A stretch of DNA of 64,000 nt from Chaetorhynchus papuensis. Taxonomy: Eukaryota; Chordata; Aves; Passeriformes; Rhipiduridae. The stretch spans positions 62,001 through 126,000 of the forward strand of contig VWYX01001134.1 in assembly GCA_013396525.1 (NCBI GenBank), read 5' to 3'. How positions within the stretch are numbered: position 1 is the first letter of the stretch; the number at the start of each line of letters is the position of its first letter. This document shows positions 1-10,918 of this stretch, in pieces. Made by a program: the position numbers and the translations under genes. The notes under the pieces were generated by a model. That model saw nothing but the letters and a program-made list of their open reading frames with translations. It did no database searches and was not told the DNA's origin.

Positions 1-3000
1 AGGGAACAAGCAGTAGGATTAGAAATCATGCTCTCTGCTCTTGTTGGACCATGATCTTTGTGTTCTGTAGGTTTTACTGTTGCCAAGGATTATGTTTGAG
101 AGAAAAAACCATTTTGTGAAGGATTGAGCCTTTAGGTCCAACACGGTAATTGTTACATGGCAAGTTCTTCTTATCAAGTACCCATAAGGCTCCAAAATAG
201 TCTTGTGTGTAGTGATTGGCTGTGATGGGGTGGCTGAAAGCTTCAACTACTTCTTGTGACTACAGAAATTATGTAAACATGCATAGTATAGGATGTTTGT
301 TACAGTTCAGAGCTCATGTGATTTCAGTTTTGCTACTGGATCTTATGGCTGTGGACAAGAGCTGAAAGAGGAATTTGTATCAGAGCAGATTTGCTCTTGG
401 AAGATGAAGGGTTTTTTTAAAATTTCTGTTGAAAATTGAAAATGTTATTGGAGCTGTCATCCTGACGGTGTAAAAGGAAAAATCTAGATGAAGAATTTTA
501 ATTTTGTATTTCATCTTACCAGAATATTTGGTTTCAAATGTCTACCATTTTGAATCAGTTTTGTTTATATGAAATATTTTGTCTAATCAGTATACGTCCT
601 TAGCGTTCTGATATACTGTTTTACCTTACTGAAATAGAATATTTTGATTACTTGGAATTTTTAAATACTTTTTTTCCCCCTGGAAAAGGTCAAAATACTG
701 GCTTTTTGTATCACTCTGGTGTAAAAACAAATTTCAGTGTTGGTACTTCTGACAGCAGAACAATCCCTTTTCCCAACAGTTCTTGTGGGAACATGATGAA
801 AGTGCACTTTTTCTTGGCAGTTTAGGTTTTTGAATTATTCAGTTGTAATCATAATGGCCTTATTTGCTGAGGAAATAACATACTTCATGGGTAGTATGTG
901 ACAGATGAACTTAATTAATGCTTGGAGATTCAGTTTGGATTAGGATCTAGAAGCCCCAGTGCTTATCTGAAAGGCATCCAAATGTCAGTGTTGGAACTGC
1001 TGAGGTTTGAAGGTCTCCAGTTCTCCTGTGAATTTCACTTACTTTCTTGTCAAGTGAGAGATTATGTGAACACAGTCTTTTATGATTTAACTTATGATTT
1101 AGCACTGTATTTCTTAGAGAGGCTGCTTGCTTTCTATGAACTGTAGTCTTCTCTGCCAAGCAGCTAAATGTAAATTTAATGGTTTTCCTTTTTTGTTTGT
1201 TTTCCTCTAAGGTGTACAAGACTTGTACGTGCTGTGCAGAAATTTTACCTGATAATGGTGAGATGAAGTTGCACAATACCAATACCTGACAGGCATTGTC
1301 ACTCAGTATAAATACTGATTTATAGCACACTTCGAGTTAGACCATAGGTAAAATTTATGCATCAGTTTAATTTAAACGGGCTTGGAAAATACATACAGAC
1401 AGGTTTCATGGGGAGATTTTTCCTCTGAGCTTATGCAGTGTCTAATACACTTGGCATATTATGTGATGAGCTTCTTAACAGACTTCTTAAAGGTGTCACA
1501 TTGGTGAAAGGGAGGAGCAGACTGGCCATTTCAAAGACTCTGTATCCCACCTGGAATATAGACAGGGTGCTTCCTGGGGTATGAGCCAGCCTGTAGCACA
1601 GGTTTGAGAGGCACAGAAAGGTGTACTTCTCTCTGAGACAGGGAGAGAACTGGATCAGGCCTTTGTTTTCATACTCATCATTGCCCTGCTTGCTTGATTT
1701 GTGCAGCACCATATCTGGTCATCTGTTTGGTAAGCCCATGTGTGGGAAGCTTTCCAAGGGTGCTGTGTGGGCTGGAGATCCCTGTTCTTAAAGCTTGGGA
1801 TCCTGGTTCTGGCTTCAGCTCTGCAGGCAAAATGGCACTTTGGCTGCCAGTTTAATCTGGCACTGTCACCCCACATGATGCAGCAGAAGCAGTGCAGCTT
1901 TGCAGTTGTAATTGTGAATGACTCAGGCGTTTTTTTACGGCCTAATGATGCCAGTCACGTATCAGGCCCCTGACTAATGTTGTTTGTACTCTGCACTGAA
2001 GGCTTGGCATTAGCTGGGTGGTGTTAGGTTATTAGACTCTGGCGACTTGCTAATGGCAGAGTATTTGGTCATTCTCCTGAAATCTTATTACTTCAAACTG
2101 GCACTACCACATGTATTAATATAATTCTATGGTTTTACATCTGTGATCTCCATGCCCTGCATAAATTACATTTAGTTGACAAAATGTAAGTCATTTATTA
2201 ATAGAAACAACAGAAATATGGAAAATGCCTTAATTTTACTGTGGAGCAGGAGGGCATAAGAACGTGTGTGTGGATTGCTACTACAGAGAAACTTAATTCA
2301 GTTTGTCTTTGTCTCACTGAGCTGCTTCCCAAGTCTGCAAATGGATGGGCACAAGATCATGATATGTGATCAGGGTGAGATTTGTGTGAGCCCTATCGTG
2401 TCCCTCCATGCCCAGTTACCTCTGGAAGGACACACAGAAGTGCAGGCAGAGGCGAAAGCATTGGTTCTTTTTAGGTATCTCTTACCTGGAGGACCAGAAC
2501 CAGGAAATAAAGTTGAGTGTGTTTACCCTGCAGTGTAGGGAAGAACTGTGAGATTAATGGTAATATTTCAGAAAAAGAGAGAGCAGCAATGCTGGGATGC
2601 CTCCTGTGTGTTACTGCGTTGTAGTGGTGCAGGAAGCTCAGAAGGTGCCTGGAGAGAGGCATCCCTTCACACGCAGCTGCACAGAGAGTGAGGCGTATCC
2701 TGTCTACAGAAGCAGCTCAGTGAAAAGTAAATGGTTTCATTTGCATAATCCTTGGCACACTCTTTGCCTTTATAGCTTCCTGTTTCTTTTTATTTTTCCT
2801 TGTGGTTGTCAATACTGCTTCACTGTTCAAGAAACACCTACGAGAGTGTTCCTGTGGTTAATTGAATAGTTCTATTTCACGGGGGATGATAGTCACACAA
2901 AACATAGTGAATTTCATTCAGAATACGTGTTTTTTTTTTTCTGCATTCCTGAGTAGGGCTGTAGGCACAGTTTCATGATGTTTCTCTTATACTTCCCCCC

Positions 3001-5628
3001 CTCTCCAAGTGTATTCAAGAATAGGTAAAAAGTTGCAGTCTCTAGGAGTAAACTTGACCTTAAATGATTGCTGTTATCCAAAGAGTGAAAGCAGGACACC
3101 TGTTACCATCAGTAGATTTACAGTGTATAAAGACTGCTGTTTTAGAAGAGGATCATCAGAAAATGTCTTTCCTTGAAACTGCTGTGGGTTTTTTCTATTT
3201 TTGACACAGTTTATGTTGTTGTTCCTGGCTCTGCTGGTACAGACAAGGTGGTGACTGTCGATCACAGTTTGCACAGTCATTCCCGATTATTGTCACTGGT
3301 GGAGTTGTACTGAGAGTAACAATAGCTGGAAATGTTAAGGGAAAAAATATTGCAGCAGACACAGCTGGTTAGTGCTGACATCTCACTCACTTTTCTGTGC
3401 ACCATCTTCCAAAATTTGTTAAGATTTAGATACTGCATCTGTTTTGCCATTGTTAAAACATTTGTTCTGGAATCAGACTAAATAATGCAGGAAAACAATA
3501 GAGGGTTTTCTGAGCATAGCTTGTAACCTAATGTAATTATGGAGACTGAAGTCAGAAGGATTGGAAGCAAAATAATGGAAGAACACTGGGTATTTTATAA
3601 TAGGATTAGTAAGTTTGTTTTCAAATTAACATGAGCTTTAATATGAACTTTAAAAATGATTTCCTGTTTTTGAGATCTGCTACTCTCTGTAATTGTCACT
3701 CATAATTATAGTTCTGATGCACATGAAACAGATGGGGAGGTTGTTCTTGGGTTCTAAACAGATGTGTTTGTGAAGGAAAATGCTCCAGAAATAAACAGGG
3801 GTGACCTGTACAATGTGGAACAGAATTGTTGTCTCAGTTTTCTCAAATCCTTGCTTAAAGCTTCCTAGACCTGACTTCAACAGCAGTGTAATATTTGCAG
3901 TGATCATTTGTCCTGGGATGCTTGAATCACAAATAAAGCAGTAAGATTTTGATCTTGGATTGTGTATTGTTCCTGTCCCTGTGGGGATTGTACTTATTGT
4001 TTAATCATAGCAAGACAGGGAATTAAAACTAAATTGCAAGGGGGAAAGAAATTAGCTGTGCCTTTTTTTTTCCTCTATCTTTCCATGTGGGTTGTTTCTT
4101 TCTACTTTCAGAATAGTCCTGAGGATGTTACACATTCTTTTCCTCCTTTCTTCATCATAAGTTAAAATCTAGTCCTGTGTTTGAGTTTGTGCCTGTTGCC
4201 TCAGGTCCCTCCACTGGGCATGGTTGGAAAGAGCCTGGCTCCACCCTTTTTGCACTCTCCCCTCAGGTACTTGTGTACCTTGATGAGATTCCCCAGATCC
4301 TTCTCTTCTCCAGGCTGAGCAGTCCAAGCGCTCTCACCTTTCCTCATAGGAGAGATGCCACGGTCCCTTCATCATCTTAATGGCTCTTGGCTGAGCCCTC
4401 CCCTCTTAACTCCTTGTGTAAAGTGTGATCCTGCACTTCATTTCAGCTGTCAAAGTTTGTGTTGTGCTCGTGTTGTGCTCTCCTGGCACTCTGGGCTGAA
4501 GGGCAAATTCTTCTCAGAGAGGTCATAGAAGAATTGAGTTGTCCCTGGAAGGAGCACACCCATAGATCCAAATTTATAGATGGGCTGCAGAAGATGTTTT
4601 TCAGTTAGAGTTACTATATTCAGAAATTACAGAGGATGGTGTGTGGTCTTTGTTCCCCCATGTTTTTATTTGGAAGGAGAAATACTTTGAACAAGTGCCC
4701 AGAAGGAGCAAGAACTGTAATCCTCAGAAACTCTTTCTGACACAGCTCTTAAAATTCAAGAACTAAAAATAATGTGAGCTCATAAAAGCTGCCATCTGAC
4801 AGATGGTTTCACACTGTTTTGTGTAATCTTTCATCCCGAGTCTGTTGAGCTGGGCCTGAGAGAGAGCTGCTGGATGAAGAATGATTTCAAATTGTTGCAG
4901 GCTGTTTTGATCCATTTTAATATTCATCCAAGTTCTGTTGCTGAAGCCTTTGGAGGCCTTCCCTTCAGGTTTTCTTAAAACTCTGAGGTCCAGGTATGGT
5001 TTCACGTGAGAGGTAGGAGTGCTTAAGTATTTCAGAGAGTGTCTGTGCACAGTGCAATGGATTGGAAGACTTAATAGTTGTTCATTGTGCCTGATTTAAA
5101 CATCATGGATTACATCCTGCTGATAGGTCTTATTTGTATCTCATACAGGAATGACCTGGAATATTTACCTGCTTGAGATGTAATAGCTCAGTCTTACATA
5201 CCTTTGAATTTTTAGCAACTTAGGTGTTTGAAGAGTATCTTTATTAAGCATGCTAATGAAGTTAATTTCTTTTTTTTTTGCACTAGGAAAAATTCTCAAC
5301 TTTACCATATGCTGTAGAGTAGTTGTTACAGTCCAGGCTATTAAGCCAAGATTTGCTTTTTGTACTTGAGCTTGTAACCAATTCAATTTCTAAACAGCAA
5401 CACACCATATCAGTACCTACCAATTACTGCTTGCCATCCCTCTGCTCTGTACAGATTGAGGAGTTGATAAAATGTCTTCTGTTTACTCTGACCTGAATAA
5501 TTCAATACATTGCTGTTCTTCAGAAAAATAATCTGGCTAGAGATGGTTGTACAAATGCTGTTCTAGCAGAGAAATAAGCAGATAAGCACTGCAATGATGT
5601 TTAGTGATTCCTTTTCACTTTCTTATAG
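1..5628 (+). other. TBC1D7 intron (3' portion)
   Basis: This is about 5.6 kb of intron ending at the acceptor TTATAG before 5629. It contains one CR1 fragment (4176-4425) and a poly-T run near 2930. No other coding segment, RNA gene or mobile element could be supported. The short open frames on both strands lack splice context and recognisable domains. Confidence 0.7.
4176..4425 (-). mobile_element. CR1 LINE fragment
   Basis: The sequence follows the reverse complement of the avian CR1 3' region. It runs from GTTTGTGCCTGTTGCCTC through TTCTCTTCTCCAGGCTGAGC to CTTCATCATCTTAATGGC, which is the usual order of these blocks. It is diverged and lacks the ATTCTATG 3' end, so it is an old internal piece. 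Both boundaries are approximate. Confidence 0.8.
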
Positions 5629-5758
5629 AGTTTGGGACAAAGTTATTAGTGGATCCTGCAAGATTCTTGTTTTTGTTGCTGTGGAGATATTATTAACCTT
5701 TAAAATGAAGATAATAGCACTGAATACTGCAGAAAAGATCACACAGTTTTTGGAAAAT
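5629..5758 (+). CDS. TBC1D7: TBC1D7 penultimate coding exon
   Basis: This is a 130-nt internal exon: one leading base completing an Arg codon, then 43 codons. It is bounded by a TTATAG acceptor and a GTAAGT donor. The translation begins VWDKVISGSCKILVFVAVE and ends ITQFLEN, which corresponds to the late TBC-domain helices of TBC1D7. TBC1D7 binds the TSC1 coiled coil and stabilises the TSC1-TSC2 complex, the GTPase-activating complex for Rheb at the lysosome. TBC1D7 is a divergent TBC protein, and its own GAP role is debated. Substitutions relative to the mammalian protein as I recall it are conservative (for example KMKIIALN). The acceptor could alternatively lie two bases downstream, but the reading frame favours this start. 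No frameshift or stop is seen. Confidence 0.92.
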
Positions 5759-6576
5759 GTAAGTACTCTAATTATGCTTTGCATTACCTTTTAGAGCTTG
5801 TAACTGTTTCAGCCTGAATCGCTTGCCTGCTGCAGATGTGCCAAAAGATATTACATTACTGAGAACAGTCTAGCAGTACCAAGATGAAGGGAGAATGCAC
5901 AGCAATGAGAGTAATAACTTTTTCTATCAGGAGGTAAGGCTTCCATAAAATGAAATGTTTTTTAGGCTTAGGGAACGTATTATCTATGTCTGTACAGAAT
6001 TAATATTCCTTGTGATACTAAAGGGTTTTTCTGTGAAAGTAAGTGCAGGTCAGGTTAGGTTCATTTTTCTGGAGGCTTCTTAGAAGGGTTGGTTTCTGGC
6101 ACCATTTTTTTTGCTTCTTGCCTGAGTGCAAAGCTGTAGACTCAAGGGGTGTTCTCTGTTGATGTGAGCATGGGATCATGAACCTGACCCTGAACCTTCC
6201 TGACCCGAATACTAACGAGCCATCTCAGCAGGGCTGTAGGGTCCCAGTGTAACCCAGGTGAGTTAAATGAGATACAGTTTGTGGTCGTGGATGGCCACTG
6301 TGAATTATGCCAGGTGTCAGGGATGTGGGAACTGTGAGATGCCTGGCTGCTTATCAGCATTTTGGAAATAAAAGCTTTTTGTCCAGAACGTGGCTGTAAT
6401 ATGGTGTGTGCAGGACTGAGGGATGGTGGGATGGGAAGACAGGGAGATGGGATTCTAGTTTTGTTTTCTTTTTTATAAAGAGATGAAATCTGAACTGGAA
6501 ATTGAAAATCTTTATTTTAAATGAAACTGTCCAAATGGAGTGCTCTGACCAGGCTCCTTGCCCTGATCTTTTGTAG
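5759..6576 (+). other. TBC1D7 last intron
   Basis: This 818-nt intron runs from GTAAGTAC to TTTTGTAG. It contains an AATAAA at 6367-6372 that could in principle serve as an intronic poly(A) signal. Nothing else recognisable is present. Confidence 0.85.
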
Positions 6577-6663
6577 ATTCCTCAGGACAACACCGACGCC
6601 ATTGTCAGCAAAGCCGTGGATCTGTGGCGCACGCACTGCGGGACTCCAGCGCACTCAGTCTGA
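6577..6663 (+). CDS. TBC1D7: TBC1D7 terminal coding exon and stop
   Basis: This is the terminal coding part: 28 codons and a TGA stop at 6661-6663, in phase 0 after the preceding exon ending FLEN. The translation begins IPQDNTDAIVSK and ends HCGTPAHSV, the characteristic TBC1D7 C-terminus (mammals end in a similar HCGTPVH-type tail, from memory). The acceptor TTTTGTAG is preceded by a pyrimidine tract. The C-terminal helix packs against the end of the TBC fold. Base composition is more GC-rich than the surrounding intron, with several CpGs, as expected for bird coding sequence. The frame is intact, so there is no sign of a pseudogene. Confidence 0.93.
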   Translation: MPQDNTDAIVSKAVDLWRTHCGTPAHSV

Positions 6664-6830
6664 GAACTCTCTTGGCTTGTGACAGTGTGGGGAAAAAAAA
6701 GACTTTTGAAAAGACATTTTACCATCCTAGTGTGATGTTGTTCATTAACCCTTTTGTGTAAAGGTGCTATCAAAGCATGGTGACCAGTATGTAAATATTT
6801 TTCAATAAATACAGATGGAATGAAGATACT
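6664..6830 (+). other. TBC1D7: TBC1D7 3' UTR
   Basis: This is the untranslated tail after the TGA. It ends with a canonical AATAAA at 6804-6809, followed by a G/U-rich stretch at 6832-6852 (GTGGTGGTGTGATGATGT). Cleavage is inferred at about 6820-6830. A second AATAAA at 7417-7422 could give a longer form. Confidence 0.75.
6804..6809 (+). promoter_or_regulatory. Poly(A) signal AATAAA of TBC1D7
   Basis: A canonical hexamer lies 141 nt after the stop codon. A T/G-rich downstream element follows within about 25-45 nt, the usual arrangement for cleavage and polyadenylation. Confidence 0.8.
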
Positions 6831-9800
6831 TAGTGGTGGTGTGATGATGTCTGAAGTGTTAATTGATCATCCAGCTACAGTATTTTGATTGCACAGTGTG
6901 CGCTCTTGCTTTTGCAGAAGTAAACCTAAGTCTTGAAGCAAAGGAAATAGTTTTACTTGTAATTTAAATAAGTTTCAGTATGCCAGCTTATACTAGATAT
7001 AACTAGTTACTACTTGGAGGTGTTTGTACAGTGAATTTACTGAATGTCAGCCTGCTGGGTGGTGAACGAGCATGCTTTTGCTAGAAATGTAATTGTACTC
7101 TTTTAACACTGACAGTTTTCAGGTAAATGAAGCTTCCCAAATCTGAGGTACAGGACATCACAATGACCAGAGGTGACATTCTTTTCCAAAGTATTTTAAA
7201 ATACTTTCTTTTGAGCTGTCAGACAGCTCACTATGGCTGTATCCCCTTTGTTCTTCATGGAAGATATTATAGAGAAGCAGATCTGTGCAGGTATGGAGAA
7301 AATCAGTGGGATGAGCCAATGTAATTCAGAATTACAACCCAGTAATAACCATTGCTTCTGCTGAATGCTTGGCTCGAAGCTGTTGTAATTTGATTCTTGT
7401 TTGGTTTAGATTTCAAAATAAATTCAATACAGAAATGTAATTCATGATGTACGTAAAAGTAGAGTGATGAGCCACAGATAGAGGTTTATTAGGGAACTGA
7501 TGTTTTTCTTGTAAAAGTGTAAAATTCTATTTCTACCTCTTGCATAGACCAGGGAATTGTACATAAAGATGTGTGGCTTAGCTGCTGTTTGACTCAAATT
7601 GGTGCTCAGTGTGCTGAGTGCCAAGGATGCTCACTGCACTTGAGAGAGTGTGTTTAGCTTGCAGTCGGTGTCGTGCAGACTTGAAATGCTTTAGAAACTT
7701 TTGTTTTAAACTGGGTCAGGTTTACCTTGCAGCACATTAAGTGGGGAAGCCTGGGACTCGGCTGGGGTTACCCCTAAAATCCTGTGGAGATGATCTCTGC
7801 TGGATACTGAGACCTTGCTGTTGGTGTTGCTGGAATGCCCGAGCTCAGCCAGTTCAGGAAGAGTGTGTTTGTGTCTGCTGTGGGATCCATTGTTGTGCCT
7901 GCACTGCAGTGTAATCCACTGAGTTCACTTTGGATGGGTGCTTGTTTCCCTAGTGCCAGCACGGGAGCTGGGTAGGGTGGATGGGAAAGACACAGATTCT
8001 GGTACCAACAGCCCAGCATTCTGCAACATGCAGTGCACAAGTGCCTCAGCTAATGGCCACGGCTGCAGTCTGACAGTGCCCATGAGAAGGTTCCCCCCCA
8101 GCTGCACACAATTCACACAACCCCAAAGGTGCCTTTACACTGGGGCCTTTACACAGCGGATTACTTGGTCGTTTAAAAACAAGCAGCAATGACACTGGAG
8201 GTGTTCAGCAGCTTCAGTCCTGAAAGGGAATCAATAACTCATATTCTGTGAAGAGAGGTGCACTGAATCAGGATTAGAACTGCCAGTCAGCATTACTGCT
8301 TCCAGGCTTGCCCGTGAGTGGTCCTCCAATTAGTGTTTGACTGAAGGCTCCAGAAGCTTTTTTTAATTTAAAGAAGCCTTTCTCTGTCAGTAGGCAGGCC
8401 TGAAGCTGCACAGAAGAGAGAGATCAACTTTTACAGAACCACAGAAAGGCTGAGGGTGGCAGGGACCTCTGGAGTCCACGTGGTCTGACCCCCCTGCCCA
8501 AGCAGGGCCATCTAGAGCTGGTTGCCCAGACCAAGCATGTCCATGTGGCTTCTGTCTCCAAGGAGAGGGAGCCTAACACCTCTTTGGGCAACCTGTACTT
8601 GGTCATCCTCACAGTAAAAAATCTTTGTGTTTCCACATAAGTAACAACAATTTTACTTAAACATCCCATTGTATGTGGGATGGATCCTCAAATGCTGCTC
8701 CACTCTAATGTCCAGCTGAAGTTTGTGTGTAGCTTTTTCAGTTCCGTGTACAAAGAAGGATCAGGAATGTTTCTTTAATGCACAGGTCATTATTTCATTA
8801 TTTATTGTGGGCTATGCTGAAGAAGGGGAACTCTCGAGGGAGTGCATGGTGGTTTAACTCCATCTTCCTTCACTGCTGGTAAGAGGCATTTGTGTGTCTC
8901 ATAATGGATCCACTCACAAACTTCAGCTGTGGATTTACGAGGGAATCAGAGAAGATGCCCTGAATTCCCAATAGGCTGGAAGTATGAATCTGGCTCACTT
9001 ACACTCAATTTTTGGTGATTGCTCAGTTGCTCATACTCCCAGTGCAACATAATGCTTTGGCTCAGAGCCCTGCTTCCCAAGAGAGCAGAACGGCACAATG
9101 GGAGCTTCCACTGCCCCGAGCATGTGATGGTCAGGGGAAAGGTGAGGCAAGGCACCTCTGAAGTCCCAACATGGAGCAGAGTCCACTGTTTGGAAAGCCT
9201 GTGCCTGTGGCTGGAGTGATTGTCACCAGCCTGGGGTAGGTGGTGAGCAGTTGTTGAACTAAACCGGTGCAGTAGTTGTGGTGTCCAACTTGGCACTTCT
9301 AATGGGAAATCCAAGTTTGGTCCTTTATCTACTATGGACTGGTAGTTCCTAACACAGAATGTTTTGATGTTGCACATAGTTGAGTCTCCCACTGAAATCC
9401 TTGGCTAAATAAGGTGAGGAAGGGTTTATCTTCGCTATTTGTTTCCTGTTAACCTCTATGTCATCCAGGAGGAACATGAAAACAAGTTAACTGATGTTCA
9501 TTTTTTCTGAGAAGCTTGAAAATGATATTCTTTATTTACATAATTTCTCCTTGAATGGCAAAGTATGTAACTGCTTGCTACACACTTGCTTGTTCATTTA
9601 GAACTAGCTGCTAAGCGTTGGGTTTTTTCTTTTTTTTTACTTCCTTCTTCTTTTTTTTTCCCCAGAGACAGCACTGAAGCATTCCCTTTGGACAGTGAAA
9701 GCTCTTCCCCTCAAACTTTGCCCTGCCAAATATCTTCATGGGCTTTGCAAACAAGAAAAATAAGCTTAATTTGGTCCAGTTCTTCCCTCAAGCCATACTT

Positions 9801-10880
9801 TCTCTCTAGAGTGGTTCAGAGTGGTGCCACATGTCTGTGCTCTCCCGTGCTGCACGCACCAGTTCTTTTCCAGCTGATGTCCAAATGGAAACTCCAAATA
9901 AGCAAAGTAATGGCAGATGTCAGAGGGAGATGCTTGAAAAGTGATGAGTTATTTGAACTTTATTAAGGGGCCTGACTGCATGGAAAGGAAAGCAGGAGAG
10001 CATGGAGACAAAAGTAGCTGAAATAAGGTAATTCAGAGGCTCATAAAGTAACAGTGTCAGAGAGCAGATTTCTGTGGACAGGAGCTCAGCTGTCATCTCC
10101 ACATGGGACAGCTTCAGCTGATGTCCTTCTGAACACCACAGCTCCCGTGGCACAAATTTACCTAAGAGCCAGCAAGCTTTCGTTCGTTCTGCCACTTGGG
10201 GGAGGAATTCTGTAAGCAGCTTTGTGCCATTTGCAGGCACTGCTGGCCCGTGTGGCCTGAGGGTGGTGTTGCACCGCCTGCACCCTGCCCTGACAGCTGC
10301 ACCAGAAGCTCCCCCTGCTCAGGAGCAGGGAGCTGCTTTGTCCCACAGACCAGCTCGATGGTGTGACCAGGGCACGGCCACGCTGTTGTTTCCGGACGTG
10401 GCTGTCTGGGAACCTTGATCCGAGGAGCGAAAGGGAGAAATTGAGGTGAGGAAGATGATGGCAGAGCAATCCAGCCCTACACCTGTGCTAAGGGACTGGG
10501 CTCTTAGCCAGGCACTGCCAAGCAGCAGAGTGTGTTTGTGCAGGTGTGTCTGTTAAATGGAGAATTGATGTTTTTCCAGCCTCCTCCGTTTCCTGCCTAC
10601 AGCTGGCATTGGATTGCAATTTGATTGCCAGTAATTACGTGGACTTCACTGAAGACACACACATCCCTTCACTGAGACTGGTTTTAAGAAATGCTTTCAT
10701 TAAAACTTGAAAACCCATCCCTTTTGTAGAGGTCTCAGTGCAAGAGATTGGACTGTGTTCTCACATTCCCTGTACAATGTATTCTCACCAATATTTTTCT
10801 TGTTGAGGCACAGAAATTACCGTCTGTAACCAAACCACTATATACTGCTGCAATGGAAATAGCCTGATATGGGGGAAGGG
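6831..10880. other. Intergenic region between TBC1D7 and PHACTR1
   Basis: No gene could be supported in this stretch. It holds an AATAAA at 7417 (+), a CR1 fragment at 8433-8660, and a long pyrimidine tract ending in CCCCAG at 9618-9665. The frame of about 148 codons on the minus strand (8946-9392) shows no recognisable domain or splice partner and is treated as chance. Confidence 0.6.
8433..8660 (-). mobile_element. CR1 LINE 3' fragment
   Basis: This matches the reverse complement of a CR1 3' end. It starts with a degraded AGAATCACAGAATGG-like block and continues with GGCAGGGACCTCTGGAG, a CCTGCCCAAGCAGGGCC block, GGTTGCCCAGACCA, and a CTCACAGTAAAAAA block. It is heavily truncated at its 5' side, which is typical of CR1. 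Boundaries are approximate. Confidence 0.85.
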
Positions 10881-10884
10881 GATC

Positions 10885-10918
10885 TTTATTCAAAACCTAC
10901 AATTTTGTTTACTTTATT
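10885..10918 (-). promoter_or_regulatory. Paired minus-strand poly(A) signal candidates
   Basis: Two AATAAA hexamers read on the minus strand (10918-10913 and 10890-10885) lie within 34 nt, in a locally A/T-rich patch. They could mark the distal end of a long PHACTR1 3' UTR or of another minus-strand transcript, or may be chance. No transcript evidence is available. Confidence 0.25.

Larger units (their letters stand above)
1..6830 (+). other. TBC1D7: TBC1D7 gene, 3' end (last two coding exons, introns, 3' UTR)
   Basis: This span covers the 3' end of a plus-strand gene that I identify as TBC1D7, the small TBC-domain protein that is the third subunit of the TSC1-TSC2 complex controlling Rheb and mTORC1. 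The identification comes from two spliceable exons whose joined translation (RVWDKV..., KILVFVAVEILL, then IPQD...DAIVSKAVDLW...HCGTP) matches the C-terminus of vertebrate TBC1D7 as I know it. The upstream exons, which carry most of the TBC domain, were looked for between 1 and 5628 and not found, so they presumably lie to the left of the window. The neighbouring convergent PHACTR gene supports the call by synteny. Confidence 0.88.

Noticed and set aside
1..5628. Search for the preceding TBC1D7 exon (expected to encode a WFKRCFAG-like segment)
   Set aside because: Not found on the plus strand in this stretch; the exon is presumably outside the window.
8946..9392. 148-codon frame on the minus strand in the intergenic region
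   Set aside because: No family resemblance and no coding-like features; overlapped by frames on the other strand.
9618..9665. Strong acceptor-like pyrimidine tract ending CCCCAG on the plus strand, followed by an open frame to 9966
   Set aside because: No matching donor or recognisable product; the tract may simply be low-complexity sequence.
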